64,000 bases of DNA from Liolophura sinensis (GCF_032854445.1 NC_088301.1:50083187-50147186); one strand, 5' to 3'. Shown: positions 22,351-35,906, counted from the first letter of the stretch. Numbers and translations: made by a program. The notes: generated by a model not told the origin, from the sequence alone.

Positions 22351-23213
22351 CTTAATCCAGCAACCAGATTGCACGGTTTATTAATGAAGTTAGACATTCT
22401 TGACGAGTGTGCAAGTTGCCAGGTAGTCGTGAAGGTCATAGTGACGTAAGAAGGCCCAGAATTCTCCGAGACTTTGCACAGTATCCACTAATGTCTGTTG
22501 GCATGGCAGACAACACAAAGAAGCTATTGAAGCCACCTGTAATTTGGGCTGTGTAATTTGTAGTGAATCTCTTATCTAAAGACCAAACAACAAGCTCGTC
22601 CCTGTTTCGGGCGGTTAAATCGCAAGAACTCGGTGGGAATGTCCAACCCTTAACCAAGAGGAACATTAATCAAGGCGCTTTTTCGGCAGCAGTTTTTTCA
22701 TGTAGCCGGTTGGTGGTTTATTCCGAGTACTACCGTTTTTTCACCACATGTAAGTGAGAAACTGTCTTTCGCACTCGCTGAATATCAGTTCCCTGGACCA
22801 GACAATTCCTGATATCCGACCGTCTATCAGCATGCACCATTTGCATGCTTGTCGACGTCGCACAAGTCAAATGATGTTGAGTACTACGTAACACTTAAAT
22901 CAAATAAATGAATAAATCTGGGAAGAGGGAAGGAGACAGACAGTCACAGCGATTTTGTTGTGACGTGCTTTATATCTATATAAATCAACTTTTAATCTAG
23001 AATTCTTATCGTGATAAGCCATTTTAGAGATAACCTAAAACACGGCGTAGCGTCAATCATATCACGAGCGTTCTCGCGTTAACTTTCTATAAACTGCGAG
23101 ATCTCTGTTATGCAAAAATCACAAAAATAAAAAGACATACTTTTTAAACTGTATGTGGGATACTTAATCCATGTATGTAAACATTTGGTCTAGGGGGCGG
23201 TCTAGGTCTAGGA

Positions 23214-23425
23214 AGCCTGTCACCAATTTGGTCGATGCATATGAGTTCAAGTCCAGCTCGTGCTGGTTTCCTTTCCGGCCGTACTTGGGAAGGTAACCCA
23301 GCAACCTGCGGATGGTCGTGGGTGTCCCCCGGGCTCAACCTGGTTTCCTCCCACCATAATGCTGACCTATTATAAGTGAAATATTTCTGAGTACGGCGTA
23401 AAATACCAATCAAATAAATAAATGA
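23214..23425 (+). mobile_element. tRNA-derived SINE, 5' truncated
   Basis: It starts within the head (CCTGTCACCAATTTGGTCG), includes the B-box-like GAGTTCAAGTCC and the full body, and ends with CAAATAAATAAATGAA. Confidence 0.87.
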
Positions 23426-23458
23426 AGTGGTCTAGTGATTTTGCCTTTGTTAAAGTAA

Positions 23459-23518
23459 TAATAATGTGTATATAGGCTTAAATAGCGTATGTTTTGTCAG
23501 CCTATATACACATTATTA
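23459..23518. repeat. Perfect 20-bp inverted repeat
   Basis: TAATAATGTGTATATAGGCT (23459-23478) is exactly complementary to 23499-23518, with a 20-base spacer. It sits 34 bp after a SINE tail. Confidence 0.9.
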
Positions 23519-24370
23519 GCCTATTCATGTTTTAACCGTTGTTTAATTTGTAGATCTTTTAAAATCAGTTTCTTTGTTTTTGGCTTTGCATTTTCAGACA
23601 GAGCACAATAATTTTTTGGTAAAGGCATGTTCTTGACACGATATGTCTGTACTGTAATGTTAAGTGAATAATAAGAAAGCATTGTAGATAGCAGTTATTC
23701 GTTAACTAAAACACGGCTTTTGCGTGTGTCGGTACCTGTTGGATAATTTCAAACGTAAGATATAAGCCAATCTGTCTTCCAATGAATCAAAGCAGAGTTG
23801 CGGGCCTTTACCTGGAAAACCATGATCCATCACCTATAAACAATTATAGCATACCCATTAAGATTTATAGGGCTATAGGCCCGCATATTTTCAGATACAC
23901 ACGTGTTTCAGATCTTGCCTGAGTGTATAATTCATGTAGTACACTGCCCTTGTTATTCTAATGTAATCTAATTTCCCTCTACGGACACGGCGATTCCATT
24001 AAATTGATTGTTACTCATACAATGGGTAACTGGGGAAAGCGTGTTTGGAGCTTTATCAAAAAATAATTCCTTGGCGAGTAGAATTCCAAGCGTAGTGAAA
24101 GATGCTTTTACCTTATCTCGCGCACGATAAGAGTTAGCCCGACTGCAGATCCTGTGTGTGGGCGGCCAACTGAGAGAGGCGAGTCACAGTGTGGATGAGA
24201 CCCAATATGAGAAACGGGCTACCCTGCTTTATATTTACATCATACACTGTGTAAAATGTCTGTATCTATGCACAATATCTGGCTGTGTTTAATGACAGAG
24301 GAAAGACCTTCAAATATTTTACAAAGACAAATGAATTAGCTATTGAAGTCGTACCATCGTTCAATCGCCT

Positions 24371-24526
24371 GGCGATGGCACGAAGCGATGACACATGATG
24401 CAAAGATGCGAAGCTATGGCACGATGGCACGATGATGACATCGCCTCGTGTTATCGATTCGTGCCATCGTGTCTACGCTTCGCATAAACGTGCCATCGCT
24501 TCATGCCATCGCTTCGTGCCATCGCC
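24371..24526. repeat. Inverted array of GATGGCACGAAGC-type motifs
   Basis: GGCGATGGCACGAAGCGATG (24371-24390) is perfectly complementary to 24507-24526. Between them lie further copies of 'GATGGCACGA' on the left and 'TCGTGCCATC' on the right, giving an imperfect hairpin of about 155 bp. Confidence 0.8.
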
Positions 24527-24536
24527 ATACACTTAT

Positions 24537-25260
24537 GGGATGTTGTATTTAGGATGCTATAGATCTGTTCGTTTGAAATGTTAGCCAGGTGATAATGTTG
24601 CCATTATTTTTGTTTGTTTACTTGTTTGATTGGAGGTATACACCGTGCTCTAGAATATTTCACTGATATACGAGTTTACCATCATCAGTGATGGAAGGCA
24701 ACCGATTGTTGTTATTAACATTTTTATTTGGGCTGTTGTATTTAAGGTATATTGGAATGAGGATACATAAAGTAATATTTGAAATGTTGGGATGATGATG
24801 TTATATGTTTGAATTGTTGTATGATGGTGATGTTGTATTCGGGATGTTGGGGGTTTTTATGGCATATTTAAAGTGTTGTGGTGAGCATTACTATTATTGA
24901 CGTTATATTTGATCCAGTGAAATGAAAAGGAGTTAGAAGCCTATGTTGCATCCAGGGTGTAGTAGAAAAGATGTTCCATATAGAGTGTTGCTGTTGTAGG
25001 ACGTATCATTTACTTGCACTGAAACAAGGACGTCTGAGACATGCAGGGTGCTATATTGGCTCTGGTATTCAGACTGCAGTAATTGGGAGTACTGTGAATA
25101 TAGAAAGATGTTGTACTTAAGATGTTGTGTTACTGAGTTGAGGTTTGTAATTTGGTGCTATCATTTGAATGTATTTGGGTGTGTTGTACTAAGAATGATG
25201 TATAGTTCATGTTGAATATAGCTGACATTGTGCTGGACGTGATTGTGGCTATTGTGTAGG
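24537..25260. repeat. Degenerate G/T-rich repeat tract
   Basis: Variants of GATGTTGTATTT..GGATGTTG recur irregularly at intervals of tens of bases, with a strong G/T bias on the plus strand. A decayed SINE copy (24608-24700) interrupts it. No gene was recognised. Confidence 0.4.
24608..24700 (-). mobile_element. Decayed SINE tail fragment
   Basis: TTTGATTGGAGG..ACACCGTGCTCTAGAATATTTCACTGATA aligns with the 3' end of the main SINE in minus orientation, with many substitutions. Confidence 0.6.
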
Positions 25261-27440
25261 TCCGTTTAGGCTCGACTAACATCATCTGGTTAAATTTTGT
25301 GCGTGAAAATATTCAATGAAGGAATAGTTTTAGCCATTATTTCTTTTCCTAACAGTTTTATGTTGCAAGAAAAATTTAAAAATTATCTATGGACAAATAT
25401 TTGTCTTTACCTTTGTGCTTTATCACCATAAGCAGCGTATTCTTAAGAAATGTAATATTTGTTTATATACATGCACATAAACGTGATAGCCTTACAACTG
25501 AGCTATGTCTGAGTTCAGATCGTCTGTATATTTGTGCTGTGGCATGTAAGGAATTAAGGTCCAAGTATCTTCTCGATGAAATGAGTTAAATATTTTATTT
25601 GTCACGCAATCACTTTGTTGGGGCAATCAGTGCATGACTGCAAACATACATCAGCCTTCCATTACACTTTACAGTCCGCCAAATACAGACAGCATTTAAA
25701 AGCAGTGTTGACTGATTCGGCTGAAAAAACTAATTTAAAAGATCAGTGCCCAGACTGGTTATATATTGATAAATTGAGTGTAAAACATATTGGGAAAAAG
25801 CGACACAAGTGACAATTGGCATATCGAATTTCTCCACGAAACGGTTTGCTGTTTTGCACACGGTTGTAAAAACAGGTCGTCAAAGAGTCCTGAATTAAAA
25901 GTCCCGAGTTAAAATTCGACTTTAAGTGTATGTATTTACACTCTGGTAACAGGACTTGGTGGGTGTGAAACAAAAGTGGAGTTCATTCGTCATTGGTTTG
26001 ATCCATCTTTGGTATGCCGGTAAAGTGAAGGGAAAGTAGATATAACAACGTGATGGCTTCCAATGAATGTCGCTTTTATACACGCTGTTCCATTGGCTGT
26101 TTCTCTCCTGTGGATCAGTGAGTGAGTTTCTAACAAATGGGGATCTGTGTACAACAACGCAATGGCCGTTTGACAGCTACGGAAAAGCTAGCGACTGACA
26201 AGCAACAGAAGACGATTAAAACCGAAAACAATCCAAAGCTAATCGTCCTGACTGACTGCGTTAATCAAGAATTAATGACAGGGGCTGAAATACTGGTTGT
26301 TGATTAAAGTTACTCAAAGGTGAGAAAACAAGTGACATCTCTTTGAATGTTCAGGGTAGGTGCCAAAAGAGGCTTAAAGCCACCCTTCATAATACCTGTT
26401 CGACGTGCTGGAGTAATTCCGACCATAATATAACTAGGAAAATTAGTTGTAAGAAGTTGTTTTTAGCTATTGCCTCAATTTAATGTACGGAAATTAATTT
26501 CCGTGAACCCATTTTTGAAGTAAATCAGCTTGGGGAATAAAATGATATTTACTGTGAAGCGGACAGAAGGAAAGAAAAGTAAATTTTATATCAGATATAC
26601 ACACGAAATGTATACCTACCGTGTAACACGGTATAAGGCTTACCAGTCCGCATTGCAAGTGCATGCGGTTGATAATACCTGGACAAAGATCAAATTCAAC
26701 ATCGGAAAATCGGAATATGAAGTCCGACTAGAGATGTCAGTGTCTTTAATCGGAACTTCAGCATCGTCCAGCAAGAGTTCAAATTGATATGGCAGTATAT
26801 TTGCTTTTGTGTAGCTAAAAGCCATCTCGAAAATGGCATCGTTTCTCGGGTTATATACGCCAGCTAGTCTCCAGTTGGCCATCTGTGACGTCACCCGCTG
26901 ACCTTTACCGCGGCCAGCTGGAGATGGGCCAGGGTAGCAAATCTATTGTTTTTAGAGGATTTAAAGTCATAATTACGTTTCTCAGAGGCCCTCCTGGTAA
27001 CATACTACTAAACGGGTTATAAACTTTATACCTAGGACACGTAATTAAATCTGGACACTAATCCTTTTTAACAAATCGCCATCATTTCTCAATAGTTTTT
27101 AATGGACTTTTGTCTGATATACAGTTCATTATATAGTGTTTTAATTTCCTTTGCACTGACCTGTCCGTCAGCTATTTCCTGCTCTACATGTCTGACTGCA
27201 TGCGCAGGGGTAAACTATATATGTGTCAGGCTATACATGGCATGGTATATGCATTACGATATATTGATACGTTAATATTTTAATGTTGTAAGATGTTCGC
27301 AAAGTGCTAGTGATAATGAACCCTTACACACATGCAGTGAGAAGTTGTCACATGAGATGGTTGTCATTGTGACTATAGGCCTCGAGATAGGTTTGTCACT
27401 TTACAACACTGGGCCACATCATTCATATACAAGATGTGGC
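25261..27440. other. Intergenic; no gene recognised
   Basis: AT-rich sequence with only short frames, the longest being plus 26530-26787 (85 codons, Lys/Tyr-rich, no known motif). Nothing else is supported. Confidence 0.35.
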
Positions 27441-27874
27441 TAAGCTGGACGTTCCTACCGTAACGCCCAACTGCAGTCATATAGACTTCCACGCGGGCTG
27501 AATTCTTTAATAAGAGCATGCCCTGAAAACAGAATGTGAAATAAAGTTTTCGCGGCCTATCACCTTGTCCGAAGTTGAAAAAGTTTCACACGTGGCAAAC
27601 GTTGGTTTCTTGTTGTTCGATTCGAAGTTAAATGGATGGATTACTGTTGAAAGATGGCTTACCAATACTGGCTTTGACATATTACATTTCGGGCGTTTTA
27701 AGGAATCGGTGGATAGCAAAAACAAGGTCAGGCTCGAGGCGTTTTTTTTTTTTTTTGTTTTGTTTTTTTATTTATTTATTTATTTTTTATTTTTTTTTAT
27801 TTTTTTTAGTGAAATTGTCGGCGTGGAAGTTTATATGTCCGAAGCTGGGCGTTACGGTAGGAACGTCCAGCTTA
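27441..27874. mobile_element. Non-autonomous DNA transposon (MITE) with about 54-bp terminal inverted repeats
   Basis: The left arm (27441-27494) and the complement of the right arm (27821-27874) share 29 consecutive bases beginning TAAGCTGGACGTTCCTACCG, and most of the remaining 25. The outer TA on each side could be a TA target duplication of the Tc1/mariner type. The interior holds a long T-rich tract (about 27740-27808) and no transposase. A frame running through it (27565-27957) shows no known domain. Confidence 0.75.
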
Positions 27875-28696
27875 ACTTTGGGCTAATATATGATACACAG
27901 AATGTTCCAAATCACTGGATGATGCATTCCAATCAGAGGACCATTCCACTTTACTGATTTTATTGCTTAATACAAAAGTTCCCAGGCACACTGCGTTGAG
28001 AGTCACAATTGTGAGACAGGCCCTACATGGCATAGGTCCATGTCTTTTGAAATATTAGCCTGATGTTTCGAAATATGGAGGCCTTTTTTTAAGGGATGGG
28101 ATGTGGTGTTTCGCCAGAAGATATTATTACTCCTCCTGCATAGCATCACAATTGGGATCAACAAAGGTGTTTATTTACGTACAATGACGAATAGCTTGGC
28201 TTTTTTGGGCAGGTAGAGCATTAGTCATGTATTCATGTATCGCAATTTGCTCGGAAAAGTTATTTTTGGTTGCCATAGACGTCAAGAAGGTCGTTTCCGC
28301 ACGCGTTTATGACGTCGAGGTTGTTGACACTGACTAATGCATGAAGGGGTGTCAGTTGGAAATTCACAGCTCTTTTTATGCAGGTCTGCTACATAGCTGC
28401 CATGTCACAACTGAAAGCACCACCCCCGTTGTGAAATGGACTGTTCTCCGTTGACACTCAATAGCACGTGTTCATCAAAGTTGGGTTAGATTTCTTTTAA
28501 AAGGCGGATCGCTAGGCATAGGCTGTAGATCAAGAACTAGGCCACCTGCTTTACAACTAACAGTAAAAAGAGGAGAACAATCTAGCTAGGGCAACCCCAG
28601 CAGCTACAGGCAGTAGTTAACAGTGAGTAAAAAGTTAATATCTATTGCAGTCGTTTCTTATAACCAGGTGTGGAAGCTTCACTTACAAGCATTGTA

Positions 28697-28720
28697 ACAC
28701 TACACTACACTACACTACAC
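28697..28720. repeat. ACACT pentanucleotide microsatellite
   Basis: About four to five tandem ACACT/CACTA units. Confidence 0.9.
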
Positions 28721-29469
28721 GTGCAGACCCTATTGTAATCCAGAACCGCGAGTCTTTCCGCGATGCACGGGGTTAATAGCAGGGACAGTAGCCAAAAGAC
28801 TGTTGCGTCCATATCAATGCGACATAATCCCAAGGGTTTAAAATGAAGTGATTAAACATGGGTATAATTATAAGTACATGTTATTGAGTATGTATTCATA
28901 TATGTTATAAGCTAGCAGCTATGTTAGATATGCATTTAGTGTTCTGACATCCAGTAGATCCACTGATAAGTTCTAAGTAATTAAGTAGTGTGACTCGTAA
29001 CTAGTGTAAAACGAAAGTTTCATTTTGACTCATCATTTCAGCATTTGATTATGCCATCACCAGCTTCTGACATCGATCTGGGGAAATTTAAACTTGAGGG
29101 TGCTGTCATGTGGTAAAGTGCTGTCATATGGTAAAGTGATGCCAATTCATTGAAGAAGCAGCTTTTCATAATGAACATCAGAGAAGGGGATCATTGACTA
29201 ACAATAGGATTACCATAGTCTTTACATCTGCCTCAATCTGCCAATCAGCGTGCCATTATTATGAGTTTACCAATGTCTTCGTAGTCTAGCCTATTTACTG
29301 TGTGTATCAATTGTCCAGTGTGTATATATGATAACGGGACAAGAGTTTTCCCTGTTATGCATGACTTTAAGTCAGAATCAAGGTTTGTCAGGTAAGGTAC
29401 CGGACATGCAAGCTGTGCTGGATTGTTTTACAAACATGCTCTGCACACCTGGCCTACCTCATATCGGCC

Positions 29470-29591
29470 ATATACGGCCGGAGAGGTAGCCAGCATGAGC
29501 TGGACTTGAACTCATAGCGACTGCATTGGTGGGAGGCTCCTGGGTCATTACGCTGCGCTAGCGCGTTAACCAACTCAGCCATGGAGGCCCT
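29470..29591 (-). mobile_element. SINE head-only fragment
   Basis: Minus orientation. It contains the complement of the A box region (GCGTTAACCAACTCAGCCA), the complement of the B-box-like region (GGACTTGAACTC) and the GGCCGGAGAGG block. The 3' body and AAATAA tail are missing, so it is truncated at the 3' side rather than the usual 5' side. Confidence 0.85.
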
Positions 29592-30231
29592 TAGTAAATC
29601 GTAGAGAGCACCATGCAGTCTAATAACTGCAGACACTGTAATATTTCACCTAAAGATTAGCATATTTCAAGTGACATGTTTTGCTAAATTCTGATTGATT
29701 CACCATCCTTATTGAGCTACTTAAATTGTTTTTGAGAATTTTGATTAATTTCGTATCAAACAACCCAAAGTGTTAGCATCAAAAGAATGAATTTAAGGCT
29801 TTGGTGTGCACCAGAAAGTGCAGTAACTAACTTAAGGTGAAATACGGTATGTAGCCATCAAAGTAGATAAGTGCAAGTAGAAGTAGCCGAAAGCATATAT
29901 AGTTAAATTTTATTCATTCATCGATGCATTAAAAATGGCAGCATTGTTTGTTACTGTTTTTCATGTTTTATAAGTTTTTTTGACATGCACATGTCCGCTA
30001 ATTAGTATTAAATATCTTTTAGTGTCTGAGTTATTTTGTGAGTAACTTCATTAATGATGACCATCGTAAATACATGTATATAAAATGTATATCAGTGTGA
30101 TCCATATATTCTGTCAGTAAGATTTCAACAATTATACAGATGCAGTGGAACATGTATTTGGTTTTCAGTTAATTAACTACTAATATGATATGTAGGAGAA
30201 AAATTCAAACTGTGACTTCTCAGAATCATTA

Positions 30232-30453
30232 CGTTTATTTATTTGATTGGTCTTTTACGACGTACTCAAGAATATTTCACATATACAACGGCAGCCAGCA
30301 TTATGGTGGGAGGAAACTGGGCAGAGCCCAGGAAGAACCTACGACCTTCTACAGGTTGCTGCAAGACCTAATATCACCGTATACAGGTGTGTTGGCCGTA
30401 CACTAACTGCCAGAGAGGAAGCCAGCATGAGCTTGACTTGAACTCACAGCGAT
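30232..30453 (-). mobile_element. tRNA-derived SINE, partial
   Basis: Minus orientation with tail, body (GTACTCAAGAATATTTCAC, AGCATTATGGTGGGAGGAAA) and the B-box-like complement (CTTGAACTCACAGCGA). The A box part is absent. Confidence 0.87.
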
Positions 30454-33400
30454 GAAATCATTAGAAGACAATGAAATTACCTTTGGATCCTCATCTGATT
30501 AACATGCATAAAATATATAAAAGACTTGTAACTTGTCAGTATACACTGTATTTTTGCTAAGAAAAAATTATATGCAAATATGCACTTTTATATAAAAGCA
30601 AAAGTTATAAAATATTACTGCTGATATTGAATTATCCCATTATAAAATATCATGCAATGTGTAACTGACCTTAAAACCTATGCATATACCACCCGTCAAC
30701 CAAGATGGACATTTTAAGTTAATCCCAAGGCCATTTCCCAAGACTGTGTTTAACACAAACTACCAAATAACTAAGAAAGTTAATAAAGTACGAAAATAAA
30801 TCTTAGTTGCGATTTGATTGCAACTGCTCATATATCCAGCGTGACGATCTAATTCAACAAAATGAATATACAGCCCCTGGCCTTTCTATGATGAATGTTT
30901 AGGCAAAATGAGCAATTTAATCATGATCAAAATTTTAGGTCACATAGAAGATAGAATTACAGTTTCAGTCCACTTTGAAAATGAGCAAGATGTTTTCATT
31001 GGAATTGCTTCTCAAACGTTTCATGATCATGCTGAGACACATGAGAAAATTAGTCATGACAATGTGATTTTAGTGGTTTTGTCACTATACGCTGGTATAT
31101 ACCATTATGTATGTATATACTAGTATATATATTTATTTATATTAACGTTGACCTTGAATTCCTACTTCAGATAGATTCAGGTAAAGCCTGTGCAGGAAAC
31201 AGGAACTGGAACCAGGACTTTCTCCCCTACAGGGAAGGTTGTAACACTATATGCACAATACAGAGTTCCCTTAGTTACAAAATGGTATCATAAGACAGTT
31301 AGTCTGTAGTTGTATGTACACGGAAGTTACTCAGACAACATTGATTGTGTGATTCTGTTTGAAAGTGAAACAGTTACGGTTCTCTCATGATGCCTACGTG
31401 ATAATGTAAACTATATGGCTGAATCTCACAGCAATAGGATCAGGCCACATTCATTAAAAATATGCTCGTTTTATGTTTCAGATCAGTGCTTCAAAAAGAA
31501 GTTTTTGTTTACATGCAGTAATGGTGTGATTTTGATAAAACTGTGTTTGCATGTTTTCTGAAGTTGTGAAACCTCAGATAAATTTAAGTTTCAAAAACAG
31601 ACTGATCGATCTGGCCATGTATATATGTTTTGAATATTTAATAAATTCATAGATTATTCTCATTGGTTATTGGTTTGCTCATAGTAACTCTTTGGTCCAA
31701 GTATTGTTTTATTTTGATAAATCTGTGTTCAAAAACCAGTCGTATATGTGTATGAATTCTGCATATTAATTATGTAATGATTTCCTTCATTCTGATTGGT
31801 TTATATACAGTAAATATCTCAAAAACCAGTGTCCAATTTTGATAAAATTTTGCTCATAGATTGACTTTGCTTCCAGTCATATAAAGCTAAAAGACCAGGT
31901 TGACCTATGCATAAGTTATCAATATTTACAGCTCGTATATTTGTATTTTTCTAGTCATGTTAGTTTCTTCAGAAGCCTTATGTTCTTCATTGCTGGAATA
32001 AAGAAAATCCTTTCAATGCCGACCTAATTTTTCTCATAGTCAGGTTTTGTCCAGATTAGAATTTTGGCCATACTAATTAAGTTAACCTTTACTTGCAAAG
32101 ACGTATAGTAAATGGGTATTATAACATAGAGGACGATACCTCCACACATTTTCCCCTCTGTACATTTTCCCCTCCGTATATGTGAATATACCTGATAAAA
32201 CCTTCTGTGGTCCGTCCATAGTCAGAGTGGATCTTAATCATTAAAACATTTACAAACTAGAAAGTTTTGGCAAATGTACAGCAGTTTTGCTCCAGGTGTT
32301 GAGTTTAAGCAATTCAATTAAATCAACACTTTGTAAAACAATCAGTCGGTACAAGGTAGGCCTTATATGGGAAAAGGACAGTAGACAAAATAAACGGAAA
32401 GCTTATTCATGATAAAAAAATGTTTTATTATTTGCAACAACAGGCAGGAGATTACTGTCTCTGACGGGTAAATCTACAATACAAATAAAATGACTAGCCA
32501 GTATACCTGGCTTGTAGGTTAATCCCTTGACAGAGAACTGATTAGCCTAAGTGTAAGGATTAATGACTTAACACAGCTTACTCCAAATTCTAGACAACAG
32601 TACAGGTCTATTCATTAAGCTTTTATCACAATACTGTTTTGTTTCTTCTGTCCACCGGACATTTCCCACTTTTTTCTTCACTGTACAGTTTCATTGAAGG
32701 GTTTAATATACCTTACACATCGGTACCTTCCTTTCATACGATGACACACGGCATTATTATGGGAAGTTCCAACTTGATCATCAACATAATACCTTCACTA
32801 TATGAAAACAACTACCTGAATTTTGTGAATATATAAAAATAAAAAAGCGACTGTGCAAATTATTTCTCTATACCTCATAGTTCTCTCAGAATGTTTCAAA
32901 ATATTGGATATGGTGATGGTTGAAAGAAGGATATGCCAAGATTCTCGCAGTACTTACTAGATATGAGGCATAGTTTTTTGCACTGATTTTTGTTGAGATT
33001 TGCAGGCTAATATTCCCTTAAATAAAACACCTGGATGTGTGTTAGTTGAATCAAGTTAATTGCATATAGCTGCATGGTGTCTGAACTGAGGTGTTAAAAC
33101 GATAGCCATTGAGAGATACAAGCCAGCATGCTTAGACTGTAGCACCAGATGTCCACATCAGCCTTTATGTCACAGCAGATTATATGTTCCCTGCACAGAA
33201 GCAATCCGCCCAATTGTCTCATATTGTTGTCAGTTTTTGTAGGTGTATATAGAAAGCCAGGTACCACAGCATTATATATCTCCAAAAGGGAGCTTCCAGT
33301 TTATTTGACTAGAAAACTGAGGATTAGCATATAGAGTATATTTGAAATATAACATGGAGAAAAAAAACATTAAAAAAGAAAAGCACAATAAAAACTTTTT

Positions 33401-35806
33401 TGGGAAGGTCTTTATTTTTATTTTTTATTTTTTAATTTTTATTTAATTTTTTGAATTTTTGAGAAGCATGAGATTTAGCATTGAACTGTGAAGTTTAAAT
33501 TTCTTCATGGGTAGAACTGGTATGCTAAATTTTAATATTTTGGGGGGGATTGTAAATCATGTTTGTACACACGTTCAATTAGTGTGTTTTGTGTGACTGC
33601 CCTTTGGAATTCACATTGTTAAACCATGTGTATGATTATAGGTCAGTTTATATAAGAAAACTAAAATCTTGTCAACAAACTACATTTATAATGTTTATAA
33701 ATTCACCTGCAATTTTGAATCCAGTTATTACATACTGTGTGCAAAAGCCAGTGTATATATAGCAATTACACTAGTTTGTAACCTTGAAGTACAAGCTAGA
33801 TATAGATCAGGTATATATAAATGCCCCTATAGGCTGTGAAAATGACATGTATTATGTCAAAAGGTATACTTGTATATACCTTGGCCATATTGTGGTTATA
33901 ATATTTTTGGAAGCAGCCATATATATCCTCATGTGAATTATATATTGTTATCCTTCCTTAAACATATTAATATCTGGGCAAATAATTGTATCTTCTGTAA
34001 ATGAAAATGTAAACATTTTTTTATTCTAATACATTAAAGGATTGCATGAAAAGGAACTTAAAGATTAACGTTTTAAAGCAAATGGAGAAATTAAGTTGTG
34101 TCCAAAAAAATTAAGGAAAGATATCTTTTTTCAAGGTTTATAGTATAAATTAATATTCTCTCTATTTTATGCTTATTTTCTGTCAGTCATCAAATTTTTG
34201 GAAATGAAATGACCAGAGGCCAGTTTGAACTGCTTGCCCCTCCCCCAAAACCCTGCCCCCCACAGTTGTTTTGACAGTTGATGTCTTCTCATTTCCAGAC
34301 TGACCACAGGGGCTTTGGGCAAACCCTAGTTTATAAAGCCTAATGTATGCCCTAGTAAGATAGCTGAGAAACATGTGCCCATGCCTTTGTTAGGACACAT
34401 CCTAAACTGTATATTAAGAAATAAAAGAATGCAGAATTTTATGTGTGTTTTACATTGAGAAAGAAATAAAGGGTTGCTGTTAGACAGTTTCATATCTTAC
34501 ATGAACTTTGCTATATGGTATATACCCAGAAGAAGTCCTCTAAAACTGATAGGATTATATAATCAAGTATGAAATACTTTATAAAGCAAGTGGGCAGAGT
34601 CTGACATGGGTTCATCCTAAGTTGATATCATGCCATACACAAGGTGCCTGTTACCTTTTAGGCTGCAGACTAAACATGACATATATGTTTACTTTATCTG
34701 AGACAGCTCAAGTTCTTAAAGCTTAGTTTTAGGGTATTTCCTTGACCCTGTATTAAACATTCTTGATTTGTGTCCTGGTGACTGAAAATAGCTCTGTGCA
34801 AATAGACAGAGTTGCGAAATACATGGTGTAGGTTCAGGGTGTGTGTGGTGTGTAGTCCAGCTTAACTATATCTCTCTTCACTTCAGTTTAATAGCTGCTG
34901 GATATACTAGGGGACAAGAGTATCATTAAGAAGGGCCTTGTGGTGAAGTTGAGTGCAATAGTGTTTCTACAATCAGTGTGTTGAAAACTCACCTGGCTAT
35001 ATGGTATGGTGCACCATGAAGAAATTTGAGTGGTTAAAGTGTGCCAACATGTCAGTTTGCCCGGCTCAAATTACGTGTGCTGTAAATATACAGTCACTTG
35101 TAAATGATAACATTGTTCTGAACTGTGTGATTGAAGCTCTGATACCTGTGACTGTTATCAGTCCCAGCTGATACTCAATATATAGTCATGTGTATAGGCT
35201 ATGGTATGATAGTTTTGTAATTTGTAGAGTGCATCACAGTAATTTTGGATGAAGGGGTATTGCCATCAGTGACAGGATTAGTCAGGATATCTACATTTAA
35301 TCTAAATATGTGCTGTACTTTGTAATTTAGTATTGAATCCAGGCTGTCCGCATACTGATTGGCACGTTCAGTGCTTTCTATTGAATTTATCCAAGTTAAA
35401 ACATGCAGGTATGCTTGTTAAAGGCCATTGGAACTCTCCCTTGTCAACTCAGTATGTACACAATCGATCCAGAATTGCCATGGTAACTGTCAGTGTCTGT
35501 GAGCTTCCTGTGAATGCTTGTTAAGGTGACTGTCTCACCTGAGTGAGGATAGTCGTGCGTTCATGCAGGTGTATGGTTGTTGATGAGCTCTTCTAACAAG
35601 CATTATTTCTGGTTGGATAAACACAGGAGGAAGTTCAGGTGATGGCAAACCTACAAGATATTGTTATCTTTGTTAGCAGGAGGTCCCCAGCACAAAATTT
35701 GCTGTGCTTTTAAATTTTTAGGTCTTTCATATGTGTACACTATTGAGCCAACCAGCATGGGGTAGTCCTACCTGTTCTAACATGGTTTCTTACTTTGACT
35801 CCACAG

Positions 35807-35906
35807 GTGGGCAAACGGGTGTTGATAATCTTTTCCTGAAGCTTCTCTGTAAAAGTCTACCTGTGCAGAAATTGTGGGTACTACAGTAGAGGAATCAAGC
35901 GCTATC
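35807..35906 (+). other. 5' UTR exon segment of gene B
   Basis: A splice acceptor (TTTGACTCCACAG) ends at 35806. From there the sequence runs uninterrupted to the ATG at 35907 and on to the donor after 35913 (CAG|GTATGTGAG). This implies at least one further non-coding exon upstream, which I could not place. Confidence 0.5.

Larger units (their letters stand above)
27875..35806. other. Intergenic region upstream of gene B; no gene recognised
   Basis: About 8 kb of AT-rich sequence without a convincing reading frame. It contains a CACTA-type microsatellite (28697-28720) and SINE fragments at 29470 and 30232. It also has a T-rich stretch at 33405-33465, and imperfectly repeated 'TTTTGATAAAA(C/T)T' segments between 31500 and 31870. 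The promoter and first non-coding exon of gene B should lie in its right part but cannot be placed. Confidence 0.35.

Noticed and set aside
22120-22449. 109-codon plus-strand frame and nearby frames
   Set aside because: It lies within a SINE copy and has no protein similarity.
27565-27957. 130-codon plus-strand frame
   Set aside because: It crosses the T-rich tract and the right arm of a MITE; no motif or splice support.
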